Shown one piece after another: positions 1 through 5,359 of a stretch of DNA of 5,364 bases. Source of the stretch: JAGLRQ01 sp965369805 (lineage in GTDB: Bacteria > Auribacterota > UBA6266); assembly GCA_965369805.1 (NCBI GenBank), contig CBDURG010000112.1, positions 1 to 5,364 on the forward strand, read 5' to 3'. The notes beneath the pieces were generated by a model. That model had not been told where the DNA came from. It did not search any database and saw only the letters and a list, made by a program, of their open reading frames with translations. Numbering within the stretch: position 1 is the first letter of the stretch; each line of letters opens with the position of its first letter. Both the position numbers and the translations under genes were made by a program.

Positions 1-167
1 GGAAGGTTTTTCGTATCATATTTTTCCAGTTCTTCCCTGATGTTTTCCTGTTTTCCAACGAGGATGATCGCTTTATCACTGGTATTTTCCCGGGCAGATT
101 CCACCGCCCCTTTTACAATAGCGGCAGGAGCATAATCTCCGCCCATAGCATCAACTGCTATCTTCAT
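1..167 (-). CDS. plsX: Phosphate acyltransferase PlsX, N-terminal part (cut by window edge)
   Basis: The first 55 codons are visible and run off the left edge. The protein begins MKIAVDAMGGDYAP, the near-invariant N-terminal signature of PlsX (usual form AVDAMGGD followed by H/Y-AP). PlsX is a peripheral membrane enzyme that converts acyl-ACP plus phosphate to acyl-phosphate, which PlsY then uses to acylate glycerol-3-phosphate in the first step of phospholipid synthesis. The start is well supported: GGAGG at 178-182 sits 10 nt before the ATG, inside the end of rpmF, and only 2 nt separate the rpmF stop from this ATG, so translation is probably coupled. The rpmF-plsX pairing is very widespread in bacteria and agrees with the call. 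Full-length family members are about 330 residues, so most of the gene, including the rest of the active site, lies outside. The visible part is intact. Confidence 0.95.
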   Translation of the reverse strand, partial: MKIAVDAMGGDYAPAAIVKGAVESARENTSDKAIILVGKQENIREELEKYDTKNL

Positions 168-169
168 GC

Positions 170-352
170 TCAAGCTTCCTCCATGTCCATTACTTTTCTG
201 CCGTTATAATATCCACAACTGGGACATACCCTGTGAGGTATCCTGGGGGATTTACAAGCCGGACATTCAACGGTTTGAACATTTGTAATGCCGTCATGAG
301 CGCGTCTCATATTTCTTCTTGATTTAGATGTTTTCCTTTTTGGTACTGCCAT
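170..352 (-). CDS. rpmF: 50S ribosomal protein L32 (zinc-finger type)
   Basis: This 60-residue basic protein is a component of the large ribosomal subunit. It opens with MAVPKRKTSKSRRNMRRAH, the characteristic L32 start (AVPKRKxSKSRR). Its middle carries two CxxC pairs, C30-P-A-C33 and C43-P-S-C46, so this is the zinc-binding (C+) form rather than the zinc-free paralogue made by some bacteria under zinc limitation. The length matches the family (about 56-63 residues). It lies 22 nt after yceD and 2 nt before plsX, the classic yceD-rpmF-plsX order. The upstream sequence has an AAAGGGG stretch 7 nt from the ATG, which is only a moderate Shine-Dalgarno match. No terminator is visible between it and plsX. 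The identification is essentially certain. Confidence 0.97.
   Translation of the reverse strand: MAVPKRKTSKSRRNMRRAHDGITNVQTVECPACKSPRIPHRVCPSCGYYNGRKVMDMEEA
178..182 (-). promoter_or_regulatory. Shine-Dalgarno of plsX inside rpmF
   Basis: GGAGG on the minus strand lies 10 nt before the plsX ATG and overlaps the last codons of rpmF (Met-Glu-Glu-Ala-stop). It fixes the plsX start and means that a ribosome finishing L32 passes over the plsX initiation site. This suggests coupled expression, which is inferred from the arrangement. Confidence 0.75.
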
Positions 353-374
353 TATATTACCCCTTTATGCTTTT

Positions 375-842
375 CTAAAGTTTAAACCCGTTAAGAACTT
401 TCCACGGGCCGTTATCTTTCTCACTATCTTTACAGGCGCATTTTTCTTTATTTAGATTTTTCCCACAATGAGGGCAAAGTCCTTTGCAGGAATCTTTACA
501 CAAAAACCTGGTGGAAAGCGCAAGTATAATATCCTCTCTTATATTCTCTGTCAAGTCAATTGTATCTTCCTTTTCTATCTGTAACACTACCTGAAAATTT
601 GGTATATCCAGTTTTCCATCAATCGGCGCCAGGCAACGCGCACACTGTGTCTCATACGCTGAACAAATGCCTGCTTTCGCGATAACTGTCTTTCCCGCAA
701 GTTCTACGATTCCATCAACTTTTATATCATCCGTTAATGAAGGCAAATCCTCAGCCGCTTCTACTATTGATCTGTCCAGAACCTCTGTAAACCTGTAGGG
801 CCTTTTCTCAAACTGTGTTACCCTTAACTTTAAATTTTTCAT
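375..842 (-). CDS. yceD: DUF177 / YceD family protein, 23S rRNA-associated, metal-binding C-terminus
   Basis: This is a 155-residue protein of the YceD (DUF177) family, the usual partner gene upstream of rpmF. Family members are needed for normal 23S rRNA accumulation in bacteria and plant plastids; the exact biochemical role is not settled. The diagnostic pieces are visible: a central C67-A-R-C70-L motif; an acidic IDLTENIREDIILAL segment (residues 95-109) leading into the C-terminal block; and the cysteine cluster C115, C119, C123, C126, C135 and C137 in the pattern LCxxxCxGLCPxCGxNLNxxxCxC. These cysteines probably bind zinc, by inference from the pattern. Many relatives lack part of this cluster, and here it is complete. 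The ATG overlaps the pta stop as ATGA, indicating translational coupling; only a weak AAAGAGAT purine run precedes it. The family call is firm and the molecular function is inferred from the family. Confidence 0.92.
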   Translation of the reverse strand: MKNLKLRVTQFEKRPYRFTEVLDRSIVEAAEDLPSLTDDIKVDGIVELAGKTVIAKAGICSAYETQCARCLAPIDGKLDIPNFQVVLQIEKEDTIDLTENIREDIILALSTRFLCKDSCKGLCPHCGKNLNKEKCACKDSEKDNGPWKVLNGFKL

Positions 843-1828
843 TTATCTCTTTTAAAGTATTCCGCTTCCAGAGCTGTTATCGCGGCAACCGTTACTATAT
901 CCTGTACCGAACATCCCCTTGAAAGGTCATTCACCGGACGGGCAAGGCCCTGAATAAGCGGCCCGTATGCCTGGGCTTTTGCAAGCCTTTCGGTAAGCTT
1001 ATAAGCAATGTTACCTGAATTTAAATCAGGAAAAATAAGGACATTAGCTTTTCCGGCAACATTGCTTTCAGGAGCTTTTTTCTCAGCAATTGAAGGAACC
1101 AGAGCAGAATCCCCCTGAAGTTCCCCGTCAATCTTTAAACCGGGAACTTTTTTCTTTGCAATCTCAGTTGCTGCTATAATTTTTTCAAGTATTGTATGTT
1201 TCGCGCTTCCCTTTGTGGAAAAAGAAAGCATGGCTACAATGGGTTCATTATCATAGAGCAGTCTGCACATTTCGGATGAAGCTATAGCTATATCCGCAAG
1301 CTGTTCGGCACTTGGGTCAGGAACAAGCCCGCAGTCAGCATAAATCAATTTACCGTTATTGGCGTAAGTACAATCCGGCACAATCATCGCGAAAGAACTG
1401 GAGGCGACATTTATTCTTTCGCGTAAACCAATGACATGAATCGCGGCCCTGATAACATCCGCTGAAGTGGCCGTTGAACCGGCTACCATTCCGTCAACAA
1501 ATCCTTTTCTGAGAAGCATCGCGCCAAAGAAAAGAGGTTTCTTTATAAATTTTTCAGCGATTTTTTCACTAATGCCTTTATGTTTTCTTAACGCGACATA
1601 CTCTTTTATAAAATCTTCTTTTTTGTCATCAGCGTCGATATCAATGATTTCCACTTTTCCTTTAAGCTTTTGTCCTATTTCTTTTTCCTTGCCGAGAACC
1701 ACAGGAATAGCCCAGCCACCCGCCTGAATAGCCAGCGCGGCTGCTATGACCCTTTCGTCGTAACTCTCGGGCAGAACTATCCTTTTTGTTGTCTTAATTC
1801 TTGACAGAACACCTTCAAAAAAATCCAT
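839..1828 (-). CDS. pta: Phosphate acetyltransferase (short form)
   Basis: This cytoplasmic enzyme of 329 residues interconverts acetyl-CoA plus phosphate with acetyl-phosphate plus CoA. It is one half of the Pta-AckA route for substrate-level ATP formation or acetate activation. The whole chain is the PTA/PTB catalytic domain, with none of the N-terminal regulatory extension of the roughly 700-residue enterobacterial form. Recognisable blocks are the early KRIVLPES (15-22), GMVAGSTATSADVIRAA (113-129), DGELQGDSALVP (234-245), VAGKANVLIFPDLNSGNI (257-274) and PVNDLSRGCSVQDI (298-311). The last includes the Ser-Arg pair (S303, R304) that corresponds to catalytic and CoA-site residues in characterised Pta. 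The full set of Pta-type blocks favours acetyl over butyryl transferase. The start is supported by AAGGAG 10 nt upstream. ackA, the common partner, is not adjacent; yceD overlaps the stop instead. Confidence 0.94.
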   Translation of the reverse strand: MDFFEGVLSRIKTTKRIVLPESYDERVIAAALAIQAGGWAIPVVLGKEKEIGQKLKGKVEIIDIDADDKKEDFIKEYVALRKHKGISEKIAEKFIKKPLFFGAMLLRKGFVDGMVAGSTATSADVIRAAIHVIGLRERINVASSSFAMIVPDCTYANNGKLIYADCGLVPDPSAEQLADIAIASSEMCRLLYDNEPIVAMLSFSTKGSAKHTILEKIIAATEIAKKKVPGLKIDGELQGDSALVPSIAEKKAPESNVAGKANVLIFPDLNSGNIAYKLTERLAKAQAYGPLIQGLARPVNDLSRGCSVQDIVTVAAITALEAEYFKRDK

Positions 1829-1838
1829 TGTTTTTTTA

Positions 1839-1844
1839 CTCCTT
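1839..1844 (-). promoter_or_regulatory. Shine-Dalgarno of pta
   Basis: AAGGAG on the minus strand lies 10 nt before the ATG at 1828. It is one of the best ribosome-binding sites in the window and fixes the pta start, consistent with pta being translated independently of coaD, which ends 101 nt upstream. Confidence 0.7.
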
Positions 1845-1865
1845 AAATTATATAAAATCCGGGTT

Positions 1866-1922
1866 AAAAAGGATTACTTAAAGCGTATGAACATTTGCGG
1901 TGTTGAGCGCTTAAGTATCCTT
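1866..1922 (-). terminator. Bulged hairpin with T-run between coaD and pta (possible terminator or attenuator)
   Basis: On the minus strand, starting 8 nt after the coaD stop, AAGGATACTTAAGCG (1922-1908) can pair with the segment at 1885-1869. This gives 15 base pairs interrupted by two single-nucleotide bulges (positions 1882 and 1875), around a 22-nt loop that itself contains a short AACA/TGTT pairing. The distal arm runs into TTTTTAA, so the layout fits a weak intrinsic terminator after coaD. The stem is only moderately GC-rich, the loop is large and the T-run is short, so readthrough or an attenuator/processing role is equally possible. No convincing promoter lies between it and pta. Confidence 0.4.
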
Positions 1923-1929
1923 ACATTTA

Positions 1930-2412
1930 TTATTTTATTTTTTCTATAAGAGCTTTATTTACGTCTTCGGGCACAAAAATCGACGCATCACCTTTTAAAA
2001 ATGCTATTTCTTTAATCATTTTTGAGCTCACATAAGAAAATTGTTCTTTCGGCATTAAAAAAATGGTTTCTATATCTTCGGCAAGCTTCCGGTTTGTCAG
2101 GACCATTTGGAATTCATATTCAAAGTCCGATAAAGCCCGCAGTCCCCTTACAAGAACTTTCACTTCTTTTTTTCTGGCATAATCAACAAGCAAACCGTCA
2201 AACGCGTCCACTTGAATGTTGTTTAATTCTTTTACCGATTTACTAATAAGAGATACTCTCTCTTCAACAGAGAACAGGGTGTCTTTTTCGACATTCTGAG
2301 CCACAGAAACTATTAATTCTCCAAAAATCTTCGAGGCTCTATGGATGACATCGATATGACCATACGTTATCGGGTCAAAACTTCCGGCATAAATAGCTTT
2401 CTTATTCATCAT
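1930..2412 (-). CDS. coaD: Phosphopantetheine adenylyltransferase
   Basis: CoaD transfers AMP from ATP to 4'-phosphopantetheine, giving dephospho-CoA, the penultimate step of coenzyme A synthesis in the cytoplasm. The 160-residue length is typical. The nucleotidyltransferase signature is intact: AIYAGSFDPITYGHIDVI (residues 6-23), including the (T/S)xGH-type H19. K43 lies in the substrate-binding region, LVRGLRALSDFEYEFQ (87-102) carries the conserved arginines R89 and R92, and a YVSSKMIKEIA block (127-137) matches the usual Y/F-xSSS-hydrophobic-V/I-KE motif with Lys in place of the third Ser. The gene overlaps the end of rsmD by 11 nt, and its Shine-Dalgarno (AAGGAA) lies in the rsmD C-terminal codons. 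Two adjacent ATG codons (2412 and 2409) are possible starts; spacing slightly favours the second, which changes only one residue. The rsmD-coaD pairing is common and supports both calls. Confidence 0.96.
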   Translation of the reverse strand: MMNKKAIYAGSFDPITYGHIDVIHRASKIFGELIVSVAQNVEKDTLFSVEERVSLISKSVKELNNIQVDAFDGLLVDYARKKEVKVLVRGLRALSDFEYEFQMVLTNRKLAEDIETIFLMPKEQFSYVSSKMIKEIAFLKGDASIFVPEDVNKALIEKIK

Positions 2413-2965
2413 AGTTCCTTTTAAAAATACTTATTCCTGTTTGTCCAAAATCAAGTTTCCTTGTTAATTCAAATCCGCCTCCGGCATCAATGGCAATTTT
2501 CTTAATATGCTCCACGATAAAAAGAGAATTTCTCGTCATGATATCACACAGCAACCTGCTTATCAACAGATTTGTTTTTTTAAAAAAAATTTCCGCGTAA
2601 GGAGGATCCGCAAAAACTATGTCAAACTTATTTTTTCCCGCTTTTAAGATATTCAGTGCGTCTAAAACATCACATTTCAAAATATGAGCATTGCCGGCCA
2701 GCGAAGTTTTTTCAAGATTTGATTTTAGAATTTGTACAACTTGTCCGGATCTTTCTACAAAAAAGCAAGCGTCAGCCCCTCTGCTTAACGCTTCAATTCC
2801 TAATTGACCGGTGCCTGCGAACAAATCAAGTGCATTTGCGCTATTGACAGCCTTTGCTATTACATTGAATATTGTTTCCTTGACCCTGTCCAGAGTAGGC
2901 CTGACAAGACACCCTCTTGGAGTTTCAAGTGTTATACCTTTAGCTGTTCCGCTTATTACCCTCAC
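2402..2965 (-). CDS. rsmD: 16S rRNA (guanine(966)-N2)-methyltransferase
   Basis: RsmD methylates N2 of G966 in 16S rRNA (E. coli numbering), using S-adenosylmethionine during small-subunit assembly. I place the start at the GTG at 2965, giving 187 residues beginning M-RVISGTAKG, the normal RsmD N-terminus; AAGGAAG at 2971-2977 lies just upstream. A longer version from a TTG at 2989 would add eight residues not seen in typical homologues. Domains: an N-terminal RVISG...RPTLDRVKETIFN region (2-34), SAM-binding LDLFAGTGQLGIEALSRGA (46-64), acidic FVE (69-71) for the ribose, catalytic DPPY (120-123) and the late GQTGISIF strand (174-181). It overlaps the recG 3' end by 26 nt and coaD by 11 nt, so the three genes are surely co-transcribed. 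Nothing is missing. Confidence 0.95.
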   Translation of the reverse strand: MRVISGTAKGITLETPRGCLVRPTLDRVKETIFNVIAKAVNSANALDLFAGTGQLGIEALSRGADACFFVERSGQVVQILKSNLEKTSLAGNAHILKCDVLDALNILKAGKNKFDIVFADPPYAEIFFKKTNLLISRLLCDIMTRNSLFIVEHIKKIAIDAGGGFELTRKLDFGQTGISIFKRNYDE

Positions 2966-4994
2966 TAAATCTTCCTTCAGCCGCTTCAATAAGCTTTTTA
3001 TATTCGTTTTTATTTTGCTTTAAAATCAGTTTAGCATCAGAACGAGCCTGCCTTAAAATTGACTTATCCCTTACTATATTAGCAATCCTGAGATCTGATA
3101 TGCCATGCTGTCTGGTACCGGAAAACTCACCGGGGCCGCGCATTTTAAGGTCAAGGTCCGCGAGTTTAAAACCGTCATTTGTCTTTACCATCGCTTTTGC
3201 CCTTTTGACAGATTCTTCGGAATCCGAATCCGAACACAAGATACAATACGACTGCATTTTTCCCCTTCCCACCCTGCCTCTTAACTGATGCAGCTGGGAC
3301 AAACCAAAACGTTCAGCATGTTCTATAAGCATTACTGTTGCCCGGGGATTATCTATGCCCACCTCTATAACACTTGTGGAAATCAATATCTTTGTTATAT
3401 TTTTATTGAATAAATCCATTATTTTTGCTTTCTCCTGAGCGTCTATCCTTCCATGAATCATATCTGTTTTTAATTCTTTAAAACACCCTTGAGAAAGTTC
3501 TTTATACATTTTTACAGCCGACTTAAGGCTTAATTTTTCAGATTCCTCTACAAGCGGATATATAATATAAGCCTGCCCTCCAAGAGATATCTGTTCTTTT
3601 ATGAAATTGTAAGCGCGCCGCAATTTTTCACTTTTCACCGCGTATGTTTTTACAGGGATCCTTCCCTCGGGCATTTTATCAATAATCGATACATCCATAT
3701 CACCGTAAACCGTAATTGCGAGTGTCCTTGGTATAGGAGTCGCGGTCATTACCAGTGTATCCGGGAAAACCCCCTTTTTAATAAGTTTTTTCCTTTGAAT
3801 AACACCGAATTTGTGCTGTTCATCAATAACACATAAACTTAAGCCTTTGTATGTAACTGCGTCCTGTATAAGTGCATGCGTTCCTACAATTAAATCCGCG
3901 CTTCCTGAAGAAATGTCTCTCAGTACCTTTTTTTTATCGGACTCTTTCATTGCCCCTTTAACCAGGCACGTTTTTAACCCCGTCTTACCCAGCAGGTTTT
4001 TAAGCACCTTATAATGCTGTTCAGCAAGTATCTCCGTAGGAGCCATGAACGCGGCTTGTTTCCCGCTCTGAACAGCAATAAGCACCGCACACGCCGCCAC
4101 AACTGTTTTGCCGCATCCTACATCGCCCTGGAGCAAACGATTCATCCTCTCGCTATTTGCCATATCCCTCTTGATGGCCATGAGAGCTTTGAGCTGAGGC
4201 TGTGTAAGTTTAAAAGGCAGTGATTTTATAAAATCGGCTATTAATCTTCCTTTAATATTGTGTGAAACCCCCCTGGCTTTTTTAGCTTCATTTTTACGGC
4301 GACCGAGAATGAACAACTCAAGAAGTAACAGTTCATGAAAAGCCAGGCAGTTGAGAGCTTCTTTGGCTTTTTGCACAGACTCGGGAAAATGAAGGTTATA
4401 ATAAGCATCTTTTAAATCCAGAAGAGACCTTCTGGATTTAACTGATTCAGAAACCGGATCCTCTACTAAATCGAGATATGAATCCAGGCAGTTTTTTACT
4501 ATCCGCCTTATAACCCTTTGTGATATCCCTTCAGTAAGCGGGTAGATCGGAACTATTCGCCCTGTATTTATCAGATCATATTCCTCATCCAGAACTATTT
4601 CATATTCCGGATTTTGCAATTGCAGCTTCTTATACTTTGTCACTTTACCGCTTAAAATTACTGTCTGCTCGATTTTAAAAAGATCTTTCATGTAAGGCTG
4701 GTTGAACCAGACACCGTAGATAGTCCCTGTCCCATCCGTAAAGGCAACTGTAACAAATTCCATTCCGCCGCGGGCCCTCCGCAGGCCCGAAGCTTTTACC
4801 TTCCCTTCTATTGTTACATGTTCACCTTCTTTAACACCGCCTATCTTCCGAAAGTTTGATCTGTCCTCATACCGCCTTGGCGCGTAATTAAGTAAGTCTG
4901 ATATAACCTCTATGCCCAGGCCGTTAAGCGGTTTTGCCCTTTCGGGGCCAACCCCTTTTAAATACCGGACTTCATCTTGTAAAGAATTTTTCAT
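2940..4994 (-). CDS. recG: ATP-dependent DNA helicase RecG
   Basis: RecG is a superfamily 2 translocase that reverses stalled replication forks and migrates Holliday-type junctions. At 684 residues it matches full-length family members (about 680-700). The N-terminal wedge/OB-fold part begins with YLKGVGPERA (11-20) and includes the GTIYGVWFNQPYM strand region (90-102). Helicase motifs follow in order: TQPQLKAL (264-271), Walker A GDVGCGKT (290-297), APTEILAEQH (318-327), DEQHKFGV (391-398), TATPIPRT (417-424), ISTSVIEVGIDNP (538-550) and QLHQLRGRVGRG (567-578). The C-terminal TRG region with DLDLKMRGPGEFSGTRQHG (613-631) couples ATP use to translocation and identifies RecG rather than Mfd or PriA. 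Walker A has Cys where RecG commonly has Ser. The ATG follows an in-frame stop three codons upstream and is the only plausible start, but no Shine-Dalgarno is visible. The gene heads the recG-rsmD-coaD run. Confidence 0.97.
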   Translation of the reverse strand: MKNSLQDEVRYLKGVGPERAKPLNGLGIEVISDLLNYAPRRYEDRSNFRKIGGVKEGEHVTIEGKVKASGLRRARGGMEFVTVAFTDGTGTIYGVWFNQPYMKDLFKIEQTVILSGKVTKYKKLQLQNPEYEIVLDEEYDLINTGRIVPIYPLTEGISQRVIRRIVKNCLDSYLDLVEDPVSESVKSRRSLLDLKDAYYNLHFPESVQKAKEALNCLAFHELLLLELFILGRRKNEAKKARGVSHNIKGRLIADFIKSLPFKLTQPQLKALMAIKRDMANSERMNRLLQGDVGCGKTVVAACAVLIAVQSGKQAAFMAPTEILAEQHYKVLKNLLGKTGLKTCLVKGAMKESDKKKVLRDISSGSADLIVGTHALIQDAVTYKGLSLCVIDEQHKFGVIQRKKLIKKGVFPDTLVMTATPIPRTLAITVYGDMDVSIIDKMPEGRIPVKTYAVKSEKLRRAYNFIKEQISLGGQAYIIYPLVEESEKLSLKSAVKMYKELSQGCFKELKTDMIHGRIDAQEKAKIMDLFNKNITKILISTSVIEVGIDNPRATVMLIEHAERFGLSQLHQLRGRVGRGKMQSYCILCSDSDSEESVKRAKAMVKTNDGFKLADLDLKMRGPGEFSGTRQHGISDLRIANIVRDKSILRQARSDAKLILKQNKNEYKKLIEAAEGRFSEGNKRNS
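2971..2977 (-). promoter_or_regulatory. Shine-Dalgarno deciding the rsmD GTG start
   Basis: AAGGAAG on the minus strand, within the recG coding end, lies 5 nt before GTG 2965 (AGGA core 7 nt away). It supports GTG rather than the upstream TTG at 2989 as the rsmD start, in agreement with the RVISG N-terminus of the family. Confidence 0.6.
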
Positions 4995-5008
4995 ACGAGA
5001 TTAATTTA

Positions 5009-5032
5009 ACAGAAAAGAGAAAGATTTTCTGT
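5009..5032 (-). other. Small hairpin in the recG leader
   Basis: ACAGAAAA (5009-5016) and TTTTCTGT (5025-5032) are perfect 8-bp complements around an 8-nt loop; after one mismatch, three more A/T pairs extend the stem. It ends 14 nt before the recG ATG on the minus strand. The arms are AT-rich and no T-run follows on the minus strand, so it does not look like a terminator. It could affect ribosome access or be an operator, or be chance in AT-rich DNA. Confidence 0.35.
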
Positions 5033-5079
5033 AAAAAACTTTCTTGTCATATTACATTTTTATTTTCAAAGAGAATAGA

Positions 5080-5113
5080 TTAACCACGAAGGACACGAAG
5101 GACACGAAGAAAA
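5080..5113 (+). repeat. Left arm of inverted repeat: three tandem CACGAAG nonamers
   Basis: Positions 5083-5091, 5092-5100 and 5101-5109 read ACCACGAAG, GACACGAAG and GACACGAAG, a 9-bp tandem unit present three times. The 34-nt arm (TTA... to ...GAAAA) matches the reverse complement of 5215-5248 at 32 of 34 positions by direct comparison. The function is unknown. Repeats of this look recur in intergenic DNA of various environmental bacteria in my general knowledge, which I cannot verify here. Confidence 0.9.
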
Positions 5114-5141
5114 GCAAAAAAGAAATAAAAAAAGAGAGATA

Positions 5142-5170
5142 TAAGCCACATAAGGTACAGAGAAAATAGA
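5142..5170 (+). repeat. Degenerate relative of the CACGAAG repeat
   Basis: The segment beginning TAAGCCACATAAGGTACAG has the layout of the arm start TTAACCACGAAGGACACG: a TAA-x-CC-A-C head followed by AAGG-x-ACA. The similarity is partial and judged by eye. It lies between the two inverted arms in the same orientation as the left arm. Confidence 0.35.
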
Positions 5171-5171
5171 A

Positions 5172-5203
5172 TTAACCGCAAATTAAAGACAAGAAATTGA
5201 AAA
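5172..5203 (+). repeat. Second degenerate relative of the repeat
   Basis: TTAACCGCAAATTAAAGACA begins with the same TTAACC head and continues in an A/G-rich run with AAGACAAG, like a decayed or sibling version of the arm. It abuts the preceding look-alike and has the same orientation. The match is weak outside the head. Confidence 0.35.
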
Positions 5204-5214
5204 TATAAATTATT

Positions 5215-5248
5215 TTTTCTTCGTGTTCTTCGTGTCCTTCGTGGTTTA
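5215..5248 (-). repeat. Right arm of inverted repeat: three tandem CACGAAG nonamers
   Basis: On the minus strand the nonamers are ACCACGAAG (5245-5237), GACACGAAG (5236-5228) and AACACGAAG (5227-5219). Compared with the left arm there are two differences: a T/A near the outer end, and a G/A in the third nonamer that would form a G-U pair if the plus strand were transcribed. The arms are 101 nt apart, so a long stem enclosing a purine-rich loop is possible. Confidence 0.9.
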
Positions 5249-5287
5249 AAAATAAAGCTTGAATATTTTCTTTCCGAAAAATTCTTC

Positions 5288-5315
5288 TTGCATCCCTTCT
5301 TTTCTGTGCTATAAT
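5288..5315 (+). promoter_or_regulatory. Sigma70-type promoter with extended -10 for the divergent gene
   Basis: The -35 is TTGCAT (5288-5293), then a 16-nt spacer, then a perfect -10 TATAAT (5310-5315) preceded by TG-C at 5307-5309, an extended -10 element. Transcription would start near 5322, leaving a leader of about 38 nt with a Shine-Dalgarno at the correct place. Four of six -35 bases match the consensus TTGACA. Confidence 0.75.
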
Positions 5316-5346
5316 ATTGCGAATTTTAATAATGAAAATATTCTTT

Positions 5347-5351
5347 GGAGG
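5347..5351 (+). promoter_or_regulatory. Shine-Dalgarno of the divergent gene
   Basis: GGAGG lies 8 nt before the ATG at 5360. It selects that ATG over an out-of-frame upstream ATG at 5332, which has no purine-rich ribosome-binding site before it. Confidence 0.75.
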
Positions 5352-5359
5352 AAATAAAA

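Larger units (their letters stand above)
4995..5359. other. Divergent intergenic region between recG and a plus-strand gene
   Basis: This is the only gene-free stretch over 300 bases. From left to right it holds: a hairpin in the recG leader (5009-5032); an AT-rich segment where a recG promoter should lie but no convincing -35/-10 pair is seen (a TAATAT occurs near 5050 on the minus strand without a matching -35); a 169-bp block of inverted CACGAAG repeats with weaker related segments between them (5080-5248); and a strong plus-strand promoter and ribosome-binding site (5288-5351). The repeat block lies upstream of both expected transcription starts, so it is probably not in either main transcript. 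Confidence 0.7.

Noticed and set aside
1467..1727. Plus-strand open frame of 86 codons opposite pta
   Set aside because: It lies wholly antisense to a conserved gene, has no recognisable domain, and its composition is what the reverse of a coding strand gives. The other plus-strand frames opposite coaD, rsmD and recG were rejected for the same reason.
1847..1852. TATAAT on the minus strand just before pta, as a promoter -10
   Set aside because: Transcription would begin about 7 nt downstream, inside or at the Shine-Dalgarno, leaving almost no leader, and there is no -35-like hexamer 16-18 nt upstream. It is probably chance in AT-rich sequence.
5009..5038. Hairpin in the recG leader as an intrinsic terminator
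   Set aside because: It is AT-rich; on the minus strand the T-run precedes rather than follows it, and on the plus strand it is followed by A residues, so neither direction fits a terminator.
5080..5248. CRISPR array or coding repeat (His-Glu-Gly or Thr-Lys-Asp repeats)
   Set aside because: The 9-bp units have no unique spacers, so this is not CRISPR. The frames through the repeats are short, lack start signals, and end in stops in the A-rich spacer.
5261..5284. Imperfect hairpin GAATATTTTC / GAAAAATTC upstream of the plus-strand promoter
   Set aside because: The stem is almost all A/T with a bulge; such matches are expected by chance in this composition, and nothing else marks it as an operator.
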